Source: DASWOJ01 sp964242415 (GTDB taxonomy: Bacteria; Pseudomonadota; Alphaproteobacteria; Acetobacterales; Acetobacteraceae). Taken from it: a stretch of 55,841 nt of DNA. The notes below the pieces were generated by a model. That model saw only the letters and a program-made list of their open reading frames with translations, ran no database searches and was not told where the DNA came from. This document shows, piece by piece, positions 42,541-53,479 of this stretch (its first letter is position 1; the number at the start of each line of letters is the position of its first letter). The stretch lies in contig CAXTAT010000034.1 of NCBI GenBank assembly GCA_964242415.1, forward strand, positions 1 to 55,841, written 5' to 3'. Position numbers and translations under genes: made by a program.

Positions 42541-44307
42541 TTAGTAAACGTCGAGCAGGTAGCGGCCGGAGCGCTTCATGCCATCCAACTGCGCCTCGGC
42601 AGCGTCAGCCGTGATGGCGGCCTGGTCGGCGATGATGTCGCGCAGGGTGGCATGGACGTCCTTCGCCATGCGTGCCTGGTCGCCGCATACATATAGGTGC
42701 GCGCCGTCCTGCATCCAGGCGTGCAGGTCCCGGCGCTGCTGCCACATGCGGTCCTGCACATAGACCTTCTCAGGCTGGTCGCGGGAGAACGCCACGTCCA
42801 TCCGGGTCAGCAGCCCGCGGGCCAGCAGGTCCTGCCATTCGAGCTGATACAGGAAGTCGTGCGTGTAGTGCTGGTCGCCGAAGAACAGCCAGGTGCGGCC
42901 CTGGACGCCATCGGCGTCGCGGTCCTGCATGAAGGCGCGGAACGGGGCGACGCCGGTGCCGGGGCCGATCATGATGACGGGCGTCGCCGGGTCCGCCGGC
43001 AGGCGGAAGTGGGCGTTGAGCTTCACGTAGACGCCCAGGGTGTCGCCGACCCGGCGGCGGTCCGCCACGTGCACCGAGGCAACGCCGGTCCGGTCCCGCC
43101 CATGCGTCTGGTAGCGCACGGCGCTGACCAGCAGGTGCGCCTCGTCCCCGACCAGCTTGCGGCTGCTGGCGACGGAGTACAGCCGGGGCGGCAGGCCACG
43201 CAGCAGGCCCGTGAGCTGCGGGGCGGTCAGGCGGTTCGGATAGGCGTCCAGCAGGTCCACCACATGCCGGCCCGGCAGGAAGGCGGCCAACGCCGCCGGG
43301 TCGCCGGCGAGCTTGGCGATGGCCGGGTCCTTGGTGAGGTCGGCCAGGCCGCGGACCAGGTGGCCGGTCAGCGTCGTCACGTCGTGCTTCTCGACCAGCG
43401 CCTTGTGCAGCGCCGCGTCCCCGGACAGCCCGGCGGCGGACAGCACGGCATCGACGACGGCCGGGTCGTTGTGCGGCACGACGCCGATGGCATCGCCAGG
43501 CTCATACGCCAGGCCGGACCCGGCAAGCGACAGCTCGACATGGTAGGTCTGCTTGGCGGAGCGGCTGCTGTTCAGGTTCACCAGGTCGCTGATCTCGGCC
43601 TGGAACGGGTTGGCCTTGTCGAATGCCGGCTCGGCCTCCGCCACCGCGGCATGGCCGAAATCGACGTGGATCACGCTGTCGGCTGGCGCGTCCGGCTCGG
43701 CGCGCAGGGTCTTCAGCGTGGTGGCCAGCCAGTCGGCGGCAGGCTTCTCGTAATCCAGGTCGCACTCCAGCCGCGGCGCGGCGCGCTTGGCGCCCAGGGC
43801 GGCGAAGCGCTCGTCCAGCACGCGGCCGGTCTCGCAGAATTGCGCGTAGGCGCGGTCGCCCAGGGCGAGCACGGCGTAGGTCACGCCCTCCATCCGCGGC
43901 GCACCCTCGGCCAGCAGGTCGCGCAGCAGCCCGATGGCGCGCTGCGGCGCCTCGCCCTCGCCCCAGGTGCTGGCGATCACCAGCAGGTTGCGCGCCTTCG
44001 CCAGGTCGGCCGGCGTGGCCTCGGCAGCGTCCAGCACGCGGGCGGCGAAGCCCAGCCGTCCCGCGTCCTTGGCGGCCTTGCGGGCCAGCGCCTCGGAGTT
44101 GCCGGACTCCGTGGCGAACAGCACCGTCAGCGCCGGGCGCACGACCGGGGCGGCGGCGGTGGCGGCCGGGGCGGCGGTGGCGGCCTCGATCCCGGCCAGG
44201 AAGCCGCTCAGCCAACTGCGCTGCGTGGGGCTGGTCGTACGCATCACCTGGTTCAGCGCGGCGATGGCGTCGGGCGGGAACGGCGCGTTGGCGGGCAGGG
44301 CAGTCAT
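42541..44307 (-). CDS. cysJ: Sulfite reductase (NADPH) flavoprotein alpha-component
   Basis: A 588-residue diflavin reductase. The N-terminal flavodoxin domain (from about residue 65, LTVLFATESGNSEALARKAA) binds FMN. The FAD domain contains YEPGDAIGVVPHN, PRLYSVASS and GVASVHVADRR. The NADPH domain has MIGPGTGVAPFRAFMQDR, WLFFGDQHYTHDFLY and the terminal DVY. It passes electrons from NADPH to CysI. An Ala/Pro-rich linker precedes the FMN domain. It is the first gene of cysJ-cysI-small membrane protein. A short inverted repeat, GACGTT-N5-AACGTC, lies about 110 bases upstream. Confidence 0.95.
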   Translation of the reverse strand: MTALPANAPFPPDAIAALNQVMRTTSPTQRSWLSGFLAGIEAATAAPAATAAAPVVRPALTVLFATESGNSEALARKAAKDAGRLGFAARVLDAAEATPADLAKARNLLVIASTWGEGEAPQRAIGLLRDLLAEGAPRMEGVTYAVLALGDRAYAQFCETGRVLDERFAALGAKRAAPRLECDLDYEKPAADWLATTLKTLRAEPDAPADSVIHVDFGHAAVAEAEPAFDKANPFQAEISDLVNLNSSRSAKQTYHVELSLAGSGLAYEPGDAIGVVPHNDPAVVDAVLSAAGLSGDAALHKALVEKHDVTTLTGHLVRGLADLTKDPAIAKLAGDPAALAAFLPGRHVVDLLDAYPNRLTAPQLTGLLRGLPPRLYSVASSRKLVGDEAHLLVSAVRYQTHGRDRTGVASVHVADRRRVGDTLGVYVKLNAHFRLPADPATPVIMIGPGTGVAPFRAFMQDRDADGVQGRTWLFFGDQHYTHDFLYQLEWQDLLARGLLTRMDVAFSRDQPEKVYVQDRMWQQRRDLHAWMQDGAHLYVCGDQARMAKDVHATLRDIIADQAAITADAAEAQLDGMKRSGRYLLDVY

Positions 44308-44505
44308 GGCGGTGAAGGACTCCGTGATGCCCCTGGATTAGAAGGCTCGTCCCCATGCCTGCAATATGCCGGGGTCAGAAAGGTTGAACCTGCCCTTTCC
44401 GGCGGCCCCGGGGGTTGGACGTTCTCGCAACGTCGCTGACGAGGGCAGGTTGTTTTTCGGCCGCGGCCGGACGTGGGGGCAATGCCGTCGCTGCCAGGGC
44501 ATCGC
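44308..44505. promoter_or_regulatory. Upstream region of cysJ with a possible operator
   Basis: About 200 bases that should contain the cysJI promoter. The clearest element is GACGTTCTCGCAACGTC (44418-44434), a perfect six-base inverted repeat with a five-base spacer, suited to a dimeric regulator. I cannot assign it to a known factor. Confidence 0.3.
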
Positions 44506-44665
44506 CTGCCCCCGCTCCCGCTTCGGGAGAGAGCCTGGGTGAGGGGGGCTTGGGGCGTGATCCAGTCCTCAGGCAGCCGGCTGCCCATGGTGCTGGCGGT
44601 CTGATGCCGTGGGCAGGCGAGACCCCCTCACCCCGGCCCTCTCCCGAAGGGGGAGAGGGGGCAGG
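44506..44665. repeat. CTCTCCC/GGGAGAG inverted-arm element, copy 6
   Basis: The left arm CCCCGCTCCCGCTTCGGGAG is more diverged. The right arm GACCCCCTCACCCCGGCCC continues through TCTCCCGAAGGGGGAGAG. It lies between cysJ and the CinA-like gene, both on the minus strand. Confidence 0.8.
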
Positions 44666-44668
44666 CAG

Positions 44669-45424
44669 TCAGGTGGGCGGCTCTCCGGCCACCGGCGCCT
44701 TGCCCTCGGCTTGCACGAGCGCCGTCACCTCCGCGATGCACGCCTCCAGCGCCGGCTCGTCCGTGCCCTTCGCCACCAGCGCCACGCCGCTGCCCGTGGC
44801 GCGGTAGAACGGGTAGCTGCCCAGGTCGAGGTCGGGATACCGCTTCTGGATGCCCTCCAGCCCGGCGGCGATCGAACCCTCCAGCAGCCCCACCGCATGA
44901 ACGGCACGGGACTGCACCGGCGTGCCCCCATGCAGCGCCGGGCGCAGCGCGGTGAACATCGCCTGCATGATCCGCGGCACCCCCGCCATCACGTGCACGT
45001 TGCCGATGGTGAAGCCCGGCGCGATGGAAATGGGGTTGTCGATCAGCGTCGCACCGCGCGGCATCGTCGCCATGCGCTGCCGGGCGGCGTTGAACTCGCC
45101 GGGCTTGTAGTGGCGCTCCATGCGCGCCCAAGCCTCCGGATGCGGCTCCCACGGTACGCCGAACGCGGCGGCGACGCACTCGCTGGTGATGTCGTCATGC
45201 GTGGGGCCGATGCCCCCGGTGGTGAACACGTGGTCGAACCGCGCGCGGCACTCGTTGACGGTGGTGACGATGGTGTCCACCACGTCCGGGATCACCCGCA
45301 CCTCGCGCAGCGGCATGCCGATCTCGCCGAGGCCAGTGGCGATGAACTTGATGTTGGCGTCCTGGGTGCGGCCGGACAGGACCTCGTTGCCGATGACCAG
45401 CAGGCAGGCGGTGGGGTTCGGCAT
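44669..45424 (-). CDS. CinA/MoaB-type molybdopterin-binding-fold protein
   Basis: A 251-residue protein containing only the competence/damage-inducible (CinA N-terminal, MoCF-like) domain. Markers are CLLVIGNEVLSGRTQDANIKF, DHVFTTGGIGPTHDDITSE and GFTIGNVHVMAGVPRIM. The C-terminal NMN deamidase domain of full-length CinA is missing, so its activity is uncertain; in eukaryotes the same domain occurs in FAD synthases. It follows the GNAT-NUDIX gene by about 47 bases, in line with argJ on the same strand. Confidence 0.88.
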   Translation of the reverse strand: MPNPTACLLVIGNEVLSGRTQDANIKFIATGLGEIGMPLREVRVIPDVVDTIVTTVNECRARFDHVFTTGGIGPTHDDITSECVAAAFGVPWEPHPEAWARMERHYKPGEFNAARQRMATMPRGATLIDNPISIAPGFTIGNVHVMAGVPRIMQAMFTALRPALHGGTPVQSRAVHAVGLLEGSIAAGLEGIQKRYPDLDLGSYPFYRATGSGVALVAKGTDEPALEACIAEVTALVQAEGKAPVAGEPPT

Positions 45425-45471
45425 CAATCGTCCTTGTTCGGCATCAGGCGTCCCTACAGCATCGGGCGCCC

Positions 45472-46524
45472 CTACAGGAAGTCGCGCAGCAGCGGAATCA
45501 GCGGCAGGTCGGCCGGCGGCATCGGATAGTCGGCGAAGCGGGCCGGGCGCACCCAGGCCAGCGCCTGCCCCTCCCGCCCCTCCGGCCGCCCGGTCCAGCG
45601 GCGGCACAGATACAGCGGCATCAGCAGGTGGAACCGTTCATAGGCATGGCTGGCGAAGGCGAACGGGGCCAGGCAGCTTGCGGCGACGTCGATGCCCAGC
45701 TCCTCCCGCAGCTCGCGGATCAGCGCGGCCTCCGGGGTTTCGCCGGGGTTCAGCTTGCCGCCGGGGAACTCCCACAACCCGGCCATCGACTTGCCCTCCG
45801 GACGCCGCGCCAGCAGCACGCGGCCGTCCGGGTCGATCAGCGCGCAGGCGGCGACCAGCACCAGCGGGGTGTTGCCACCCGGCGCCAGCTTTTGCGGCGG
45901 CGCCGCCGCGGCCGGGGCGGCGGGTGCCGGGGCGGCAGGCGGCGGCTTCGGCGATGGCAGGTCGGCGCGCGTCGCCTCGAACCGGATCACCGGGTGCTCG
46001 CCGCCGCGGGCCAGGAAGCGTTCCCGCCCGGTGCCGACGTTGCGGAACCCGATGCGGCGCAGCACGGCGGCGGACGCCAGGTTGTCCGTCGCCACGTGCG
46101 CCACCAGCCGGTCCACCTCCAGGTTGGCCAACGCCCAGCGCGTCACTGCGCCCGCCGCCTCCGTCGCCACGCCGTGCCCCCAGAACCGCCGCCCCACCCA
46201 GAACCCCAGGTTCCCCGTCTGCGGCTTCATGTCCAGCCGCAGCCCGACGCAGCCGACCACCATCTCGCGTCCCCCGTCCTCCCCGGTGATGGCCAGGTGA
46301 TAGCCGGTCCCGCCTGCCATCTGCCGGGCCGTGGAGGCGATCCAATCGTCCGTCAACCGGCGCGGGTAGGGGAACGGCACGCGCGACAGCATCCGCACCA
46401 CGGCCCAGTCGTTGACCAGCCGGTGCACCTCCGCGGCGTCCCCGGCGTGCAGGGGACGGAGCAGCATCCGTTCGGTGGGCAGGGGCGGGAAGCCGGGTTC
46501 GTCGGGGATCAGCGACAGGGCCAT
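45472..46524 (-). CDS. Bifunctional GNAT acetyltransferase/NUDIX hydrolase (MutT-like)
   Basis: A 350-residue fusion. Residues ~15-185 are a RimJ/RimL-type GNAT domain, with LLRPLHAGDAAEVHRLVND, LGFWVGRRFWGHGVATEA (the acetyl-CoA loop) and NLASAAVLRRIGFRNVG. A Pro/Ala-rich linker (about 190-215) joins it to a NUDIX domain with a perfect Nudix box from GGKLNPGETPEAAL to IRELREELGI. The second half resembles MutT, which removes 8-oxo-dGTP. I recall this fusion annotated in Rhodospirillales, so it is lineage-typical. The ATG at 46524 is preferred over an upstream in-frame TTG (46533). It lies 69 bases after argJ. Confidence 0.9.
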   Translation of the reverse strand: MALSLIPDEPGFPPLPTERMLLRPLHAGDAAEVHRLVNDWAVVRMLSRVPFPYPRRLTDDWIASTARQMAGGTGYHLAITGEDGGREMVVGCVGLRLDMKPQTGNLGFWVGRRFWGHGVATEAAGAVTRWALANLEVDRLVAHVATDNLASAAVLRRIGFRNVGTGRERFLARGGEHPVIRFEATRADLPSPKPPPAAPAPAAPAAAAPPQKLAPGGNTPLVLVAACALIDPDGRVLLARRPEGKSMAGLWEFPGGKLNPGETPEAALIRELREELGIDVAASCLAPFAFASHAYERFHLLMPLYLCRRWTGRPEGREGQALAWVRPARFADYPMPPADLPLIPLLRDFL

Positions 46525-46593
46525 GGGAGCCAAGGATGCTGATACGCTGTCCTAGAAGCAAGCTTCACGTCGCTCAAAACGCGAGGTTTCGAA

Positions 46594-47823
46594 TCAGCTC
46601 CGATAGCTGCCGTTGATGTCGATGTAGCCGTGCGTCAGGTCGCAGGTCCACGCCGTGCCATGGCCCGCGCCAAGGCCCAGATCGACGCTGATGCCGATCT
46701 CCCGCCCCTTCATGTGAGCGACGACCGGCGCCTCGTCATAGCCCGGCACCACCCCGCCATCCCGCGCCATCCAGGTGCCGCCGACGCCGACCGACAGCCG
46801 GTCGCGGTCCGCCGGCTCGCCGCACTTGCCGACCGCCATGACGATGCGGCCCCAGTTCGCGTCCTCCCCGGCGATCGCCGTCTTCACCAGCGGCGAGTTG
46901 GCGACGGCCAGCGCCACCCGCCGGGCGGACTTGCCGGACACCGCGCCGGTCACGTCGATGCGGACCAGCTTCTGCGCGCCCTCGCCATCGCGGACCACCT
47001 GCAGCGCCAGGTCCAGCAGCACCGCGTCCAGCGCGTCGCGGAACGGGCGCAGCAGCTTCGCGTCGTCCTTGCCGGCCTTGTGGTGCTCCGCCTGGCCGGT
47101 GGCGAACAGCAGCACGGTGTCGCTGGTCGAGGTGTCGCTATCGACCGTCGTGCAGTTGAAGCTGCGCCGCACGCCGCGGGCCAGCATGTCCTGCAGCACC
47201 TCGGGCGGCAGCTTGGCGTCGGTGAACACGAAGCACAGCATCGTCGCCATGTCCGGCGCGACCATGCCGCTGCCCTTGGCGAAGCCGCTGATCCGCACCG
47301 TGCCGCCGCCGATCTGCACCGTGCGGGTGGCGCCCTTGGGGAAGGTGTCGGTCGTCATGATGCCGCGTGCCGCCGCCTCCCAGCCGTCGGCGCCCAGCGA
47401 GGCGTGCAGGGCCGGCAGGGCGGCGGTGATGCGGGCGTGCGGCAGCACCTCGCCGATCACGCCGGTGCTGGCGACGAACACCTCATGCGCCTTGCAGCCC
47501 AGCAGGTCCGACACCGCCTCCACCGTCGCGTCCACGGCCTTGGTCCCGGCGTGCCCGGTGAAGACGTTGGCGTTGCCGGCGTTCACCACCACGGCACGGG
47601 CGCGGCCGTGCGGCAAGGCGGAGCGGCACCAATCGACCGGAGCGCCGGGGCAGCGGTTGCGGGTGAACACCCCGGCGACGGTGGTGCCGACCGGCAGCTC
47701 CACCAGCACCAGGTCGGTGCGGCCCTGGTAGCGGATGCCCGCCTCCGCCGACCCCAGCCGGATGCCGGCCATCGGCGGCAGGTCCGGCATCGCGACTGCG
47801 AGCGGGGAGGTGGGCAGCGCCAT
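46594..47823 (-). CDS. argJ: Bifunctional glutamate N-acetyltransferase/amino-acid acetyltransferase
   Basis: A 409-residue ornithine acetyltransferase of arginine synthesis. It recycles the acetyl group from N-acetylornithine to glutamate and may also use acetyl-CoA. The precursor self-cleaves before the catalytic Thr in GSGMVAPDMATMLCFVFTD. Other landmarks are VFTRNRCPGAPV, NAGNANVFTG and FNCTTVDSDTSTSDTVLLFA. It starts four bases after the stop of the isomerase gene, so a ppi-argJ-GNAT/NUDIX-cinA transcript is likely. Confidence 0.96.
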   Translation of the reverse strand: MALPTSPLAVAMPDLPPMAGIRLGSAEAGIRYQGRTDLVLVELPVGTTVAGVFTRNRCPGAPVDWCRSALPHGRARAVVVNAGNANVFTGHAGTKAVDATVEAVSDLLGCKAHEVFVASTGVIGEVLPHARITAALPALHASLGADGWEAAARGIMTTDTFPKGATRTVQIGGGTVRISGFAKGSGMVAPDMATMLCFVFTDAKLPPEVLQDMLARGVRRSFNCTTVDSDTSTSDTVLLFATGQAEHHKAGKDDAKLLRPFRDALDAVLLDLALQVVRDGEGAQKLVRIDVTGAVSGKSARRVALAVANSPLVKTAIAGEDANWGRIVMAVGKCGEPADRDRLSVGVGGTWMARDGGVVPGYDEAPVVAHMKGREIGISVDLGLGAGHGTAWTCDLTHGYIDINGSYRS

Positions 47824-47827
47824 CGGG

Positions 47828-48811
47828 CTACTTGGCTGGTGTAGCGGGGGCGGGGGCCGGGGCGGCGGGCGCGTCCGCCGTGCCGGGCAGGGCCTGGGCC
47901 GGGGCGTCCTTCATCGGCGTGCCGTCTGTGTTGAACTTCTGCACCTCGACGCCCTGCTTGGCCGAGGCCAGCACGCGGGCCACGCCTTCCTGGATCAGTT
48001 GCTGGCGAATTTCGTCGCGCACCTGGTCCAGCGGCGGCGGCGGGGCGGTGCGCAGGTCCTCCAGCTTGATGACGTGCCAGCCGAACCGTGTCTTGACCGG
48101 GATTTCGGTGAACTGGCCGGGCTTGAGCGCGAAGGCGGCCTCGGCGAACTCCGGCAGCATGTCGCCGCGCTTGAAATAGCCGAGGTCGCCGCCGTTGCTG
48201 CTGCCGGCCGGGTCGGTGCTGTTCTTCTTGGCAAGCTCGGCGAAGTCGGCGCCGCCCTTCAGCTCGACGATAATGCGCTTGGCGGTTTCCTCGTCGGTGA
48301 CCAGGATGTGGCGGGCATGCGCCTCAGGCTCACCGGCCTTGCCGGCAAAGTTGCGGTCGTATCGCGCCTTGATGGCGTCGTCGGTCAGGGTGGGCGCGAT
48401 CTCCCGCGTCAGCAGGGCGTTCTGCAGGGCGGTGTCGGTGGCGCGGGCGACCTGGCGCTGCACCGCGGGGTCGTTGCCCAGGCCCTGCTTGCGGGCGGCC
48501 TGGATGATGATGCGGCGGTCGATAAGCTGGTCCAGCAGCATAGGGAACAGCACCGGGGCGGGCATGCCGCGCAGCTCCTCCGGCAGGGCCTGCGCGGCCT
48601 CGGAGACCTCGGAGGCATGGATTTCGTCGCCGCCGACCTTGGCGACAAGCGGGTCTTCCGGGGCGGGGGTGGCGGGCAGCGTGCCGGCGACTGGTGCTTG
48701 CGTGGCGGGCGCGGAGGCCGCGGGCTGCGGCGCAGGAGCCTGGGCGAACGAGAGGGCAGTGGTGCTCAGCAGCAAGGTCGCGGCAGCGGCGGGCAGGCTC
48801 GGACGGCGCAT
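47828..48811 (-). CDS. Periplasmic PpiC/SurA-type peptidyl-prolyl isomerase
   Basis: A 327-residue exported foldase. A signal peptide (about 1-24, ending SFAQA) is followed by a Pro/Ala-rich stretch, a SurA-like N-terminal helical region (LLDQLIDRRIIIQAARKQGL) and a parvulin domain (about 165-260). The parvulin domain reads AHARHILVTDEETAKRII, GGDLGYFKRGDMLPEF and FGWHVIKLEDLR. The C-terminus is a low-complexity Ala/Pro tail. It would assist folding of outer-membrane or periplasmic proteins. It is divergent from secA, so export and periplasmic folding genes share an intergenic region. Confidence 0.92.
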   Translation of the reverse strand: MRRPSLPAAAATLLLSTTALSFAQAPAPQPAASAPATQAPVAGTLPATPAPEDPLVAKVGGDEIHASEVSEAAQALPEELRGMPAPVLFPMLLDQLIDRRIIIQAARKQGLGNDPAVQRQVARATDTALQNALLTREIAPTLTDDAIKARYDRNFAGKAGEPEAHARHILVTDEETAKRIIVELKGGADFAELAKKNSTDPAGSSNGGDLGYFKRGDMLPEFAEAAFALKPGQFTEIPVKTRFGWHVIKLEDLRTAPPPPLDQVRDEIRQQLIQEGVARVLASAKQGVEVQKFNTDGTPMKDAPAQALPGTADAPAAPAPAPATPAK

Positions 48812-48906
48812 GGGAACCTCGGGTAGGGCGGGGGGCGTGGTGGCCGGACAATGCCCGAAGGCGCCTGGGGCGACAAGCGGGCGACTGGCCGTGGCCCGGC
48901 GGCGGC

Positions 48907-48973
48907 GTCTGCTCCCTCTCCCTCCGGCCTTGGGCCGTTTCACGGCCCAAGGCCGGAGGGAGAGGGAGCAGGC
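48907..48973. repeat. Perfect 28-bp-stem hairpin, collapsed form of the CTCTCCC element
   Basis: The arm at 48910-48937 pairs perfectly with 48943-48970 around the five-base loop TTTCA. Its outer half, GCTCCCTCTCCCTCCGG, is identical to the outer arm of the larger elements. The inner half (CCTTGGGCCG) replaces the usual spacer. It lies in the divergent ppi-secA promoter region. Confidence 0.85.
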
Positions 48974-49013
48974 AGCGTCCTTGCGCGCTGTTCGATCACC
49001 CGGCCGGGCGTCG

Positions 49014-49042
49014 TTGACCCTGGCCCATCCGGGTCCTATCTG
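49014..49042 (+). promoter_or_regulatory. Possible sigma-70 promoter of secA
   Basis: TTGACC (49014-49019) and TATCTG (49037-49042) are separated by 17 bases and lie about 85 bases before the secA start. The -35 is close to consensus; the -10 is weak, as is common in GC-rich alphaproteobacteria. Confidence 0.4.
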
Positions 49043-49125
49043 ACCGTAGAAGCTTATTCGCGCCTGGACCCCGCCGGCAATCCCGGGGTCTGCACCCCGG
49101 CGGCGCGCCACCAAGGGGACCCCCG

Positions 49126-51858
<2,733 letters not shown>

Positions 51859-51910
51859 CCGGCCCGCGTCCCGGGGCAACGCCCTGTACTCTGAGAAGCG
51901 CGCTGACTTT

Positions 51911-52148
51911 CTCTCCCTTCGGGCAGGGTGATTGCCTATGCCGGGAGGTATCGCCTCTTCCCCCTCTCCCNNNNNNNNNNNNNNNNNNNNNNNNNNNNNN
52001 NNNNNNNNNNNNNNNNNNNNNNNNNNNNNNNNNNNNNNNNNNNNNNNNNNNNNNNNNNNNNNNNNNNNNNGGGAGAGGGAGAAGGCAGCACCCCTATGGC
52101 ATATGCGATCGCCCTGCCCGGAGGGAGAGGGTTGGGGTGAGGGGGCGG
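51911..52148. repeat. CTCTCCC/GGGAGAG element, copy 7, interrupted by the assembly gap
   Basis: The left outer arm CTCTCCCTTCGGGCAGGG and the right outer arm CCTGCCCGGAGGGAGAGGG are inverse. The inner arms also pair: GGGTGATTGCCTATGCC versus GGCATATGCGATCGCCC. The gap is flanked by CCCTCTCCC and GGGAGAGGG. The element is thus a long palindrome with unknown centre. Confidence 0.75.
51971..52070. other. Assembly gap (100 N)
   Basis: One hundred undetermined bases, a conventional fixed-length scaffold gap, so the true length is unknown. It sits inside an inverted-repeat element between secA and the PLP-enzyme gene. Apparent reading frames across it are artefacts. Confidence 0.99.
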
Positions 52149-52286
52149 GCAGCCTAGACGACCCAAACTGGCTGGGATCGTTCGGCGGTGCGATGGGCAA
52201 AGCCCCCACGGCAGCGCCCCGGACGAGGGCACCACCGCCTGACGCCCACGCCGCACGGACCTGGCCATCCCAGGCCGCGCAGTAGC

Positions 52287-53432
52287 CTACCAGCCGTTCA
52301 CCCGCGGCCACTCGGCGATGATGCGGTCCGACCCGTCCACGACCCAGTAGCGGTCATGGGCGGCCACCGTCATGCAGGTATGGTTCGGCGCAACCCGCAG
52401 CAGCGCGCCCACTGGCAGGCTTGGGAAGGGCAGCGCCGGGTCCAGGTCCACCACGCCATGCTCCTGATAGGCCAGACGGACAACCGCGGCGCCAAGCGAC
52501 GCCTGCCCGTCCGCGTCCAGCACGAGGCCGAACCCCAGGTCCGTCGTCGCCTGCGTGCTGCGGTCCTTGGAGAGCGCGATCCCGCCGGCATCGACCAGCA
52601 GGCGGTGCTCCCCAGGGCGCAGGCCGATGACCTGGGTCAGCACCGTCACCGCGATGTCCGCCTGCGCGTGCGTGCCGATGCTGGCCTGGAATAGGTCGCC
52701 GAACATATAGACGCCGGCCCGCACCTCGGTCACGCCGTCCAGGTGCCGGGCGTGCAGCGCGGTGGGCGAGCTGCCCATCGACACGATCGGCACGGCATGC
52801 CCGGCCGCCCGCAGCCGTTCCGCGGCGCCGACGACCGCCGCGCGCTCCTGCTCGGCGATCCCCGCCATGTCGGCCGGGGTCCGTCCGGCATAGCTGTGGC
52901 CGCCATGCGTCAGCACACCGGCCAGGTAGGGGCCGAGCCGGGCCGCGACCTCCTGCAACCGCAGGCTGTCCCCGGCGACGCCGCCACGGTGCTCGCCGCT
53001 GTCCACCTCGGCCAACGCCCGGGGTGGCGAGGGGTGCGCGGCGATGGCGGCGGCGGTGCCGGGATCGTCGGTGATGACCAGCACGTCCGCCCCGGCCCGG
53101 TTCAGCGCCGCCACGCGGTCCAGCTTCGCCGGCGTGATGCCGACGGCATACATGATGTCGGTGATGCCGTGCCCGGCGAAGTGCTCGGCCTCCGCCAGGG
53201 TGGACACGGTGATGCCGCCGGGCTGCCCGGCGAGGGCGAGGCGGGTGACGTCGATGCTCTTGGCCGTTTTCATGTGCGGGCGCAGCGGGACGCCGTGCCG
53301 GGCCAGCGTGGCGGCCATGGTGGCGAGGTTGCGGGCCAGGATGCCGCGGTCCAGCACCAGGCAGGGTGTCGGCAGGTCGGCGAGCGTCATGGGGCGAAGC
53401 GTCTGGGGGCGAGGCATCTGGGGGCGGGTCAT
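52287..53432 (-). CDS. DSD1-family PLP-dependent enzyme (D-threonine aldolase/D-serine dehydratase-like)
   Basis: A 381-residue fold-type III PLP enzyme. The alanine-racemase-like N-terminal barrel has the PLP lysine in LRPHMKTAKS (near residue 55) and HGGHSYAG. The C-terminal DSD1 beta domain has the metal-ligand pair in APNHTCMTVAAHD. Family members cleave D-3-hydroxyamino acids or dehydrate D-serine using a divalent metal; the substrate is open. The start is uncertain: ATG 53432 or ATG 53390 (MTLADLPTPCLVLD). The 15-bp tandem repeat between them makes the N-terminus variable. It is divergent from the M20 gene 47 bases away. Confidence 0.88.
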   Translation of the reverse strand: MTRPQMPRPQTLRPMTLADLPTPCLVLDRGILARNLATMAATLARHGVPLRPHMKTAKSIDVTRLALAGQPGGITVSTLAEAEHFAGHGITDIMYAVGITPAKLDRVAALNRAGADVLVITDDPGTAAAIAAHPSPPRALAEVDSGEHRGGVAGDSLRLQEVAARLGPYLAGVLTHGGHSYAGRTPADMAGIAEQERAAVVGAAERLRAAGHAVPIVSMGSSPTALHARHLDGVTEVRAGVYMFGDLFQASIGTHAQADIAVTVLTQVIGLRPGEHRLLVDAGGIALSKDRSTQATTDLGFGLVLDADGQASLGAAVVRLAYQEHGVVDLDPALPFPSLPVGALLRVAPNHTCMTVAAHDRYWVVDGSDRIIAEWPRVNGW

Positions 53433-53436
53433 GGTG
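53392..53436. repeat. Three 15-bp tandem units at the start of the DSD1-type gene
   Basis: GGGCGAAGCGTCTGG, GGGCGAGGCATCTGG and a diverged third unit GGGCGGGTCATGGTG follow without spacing. They encode the MTRPQMPRPQTLRPM leader, and the third unit contains the first start codon. Confidence 0.6.
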
Positions 53437-53479
53437 GGCCATCCTTGCCCGGCCCCGGTCCGCCATGCAAAGGGGTGGC

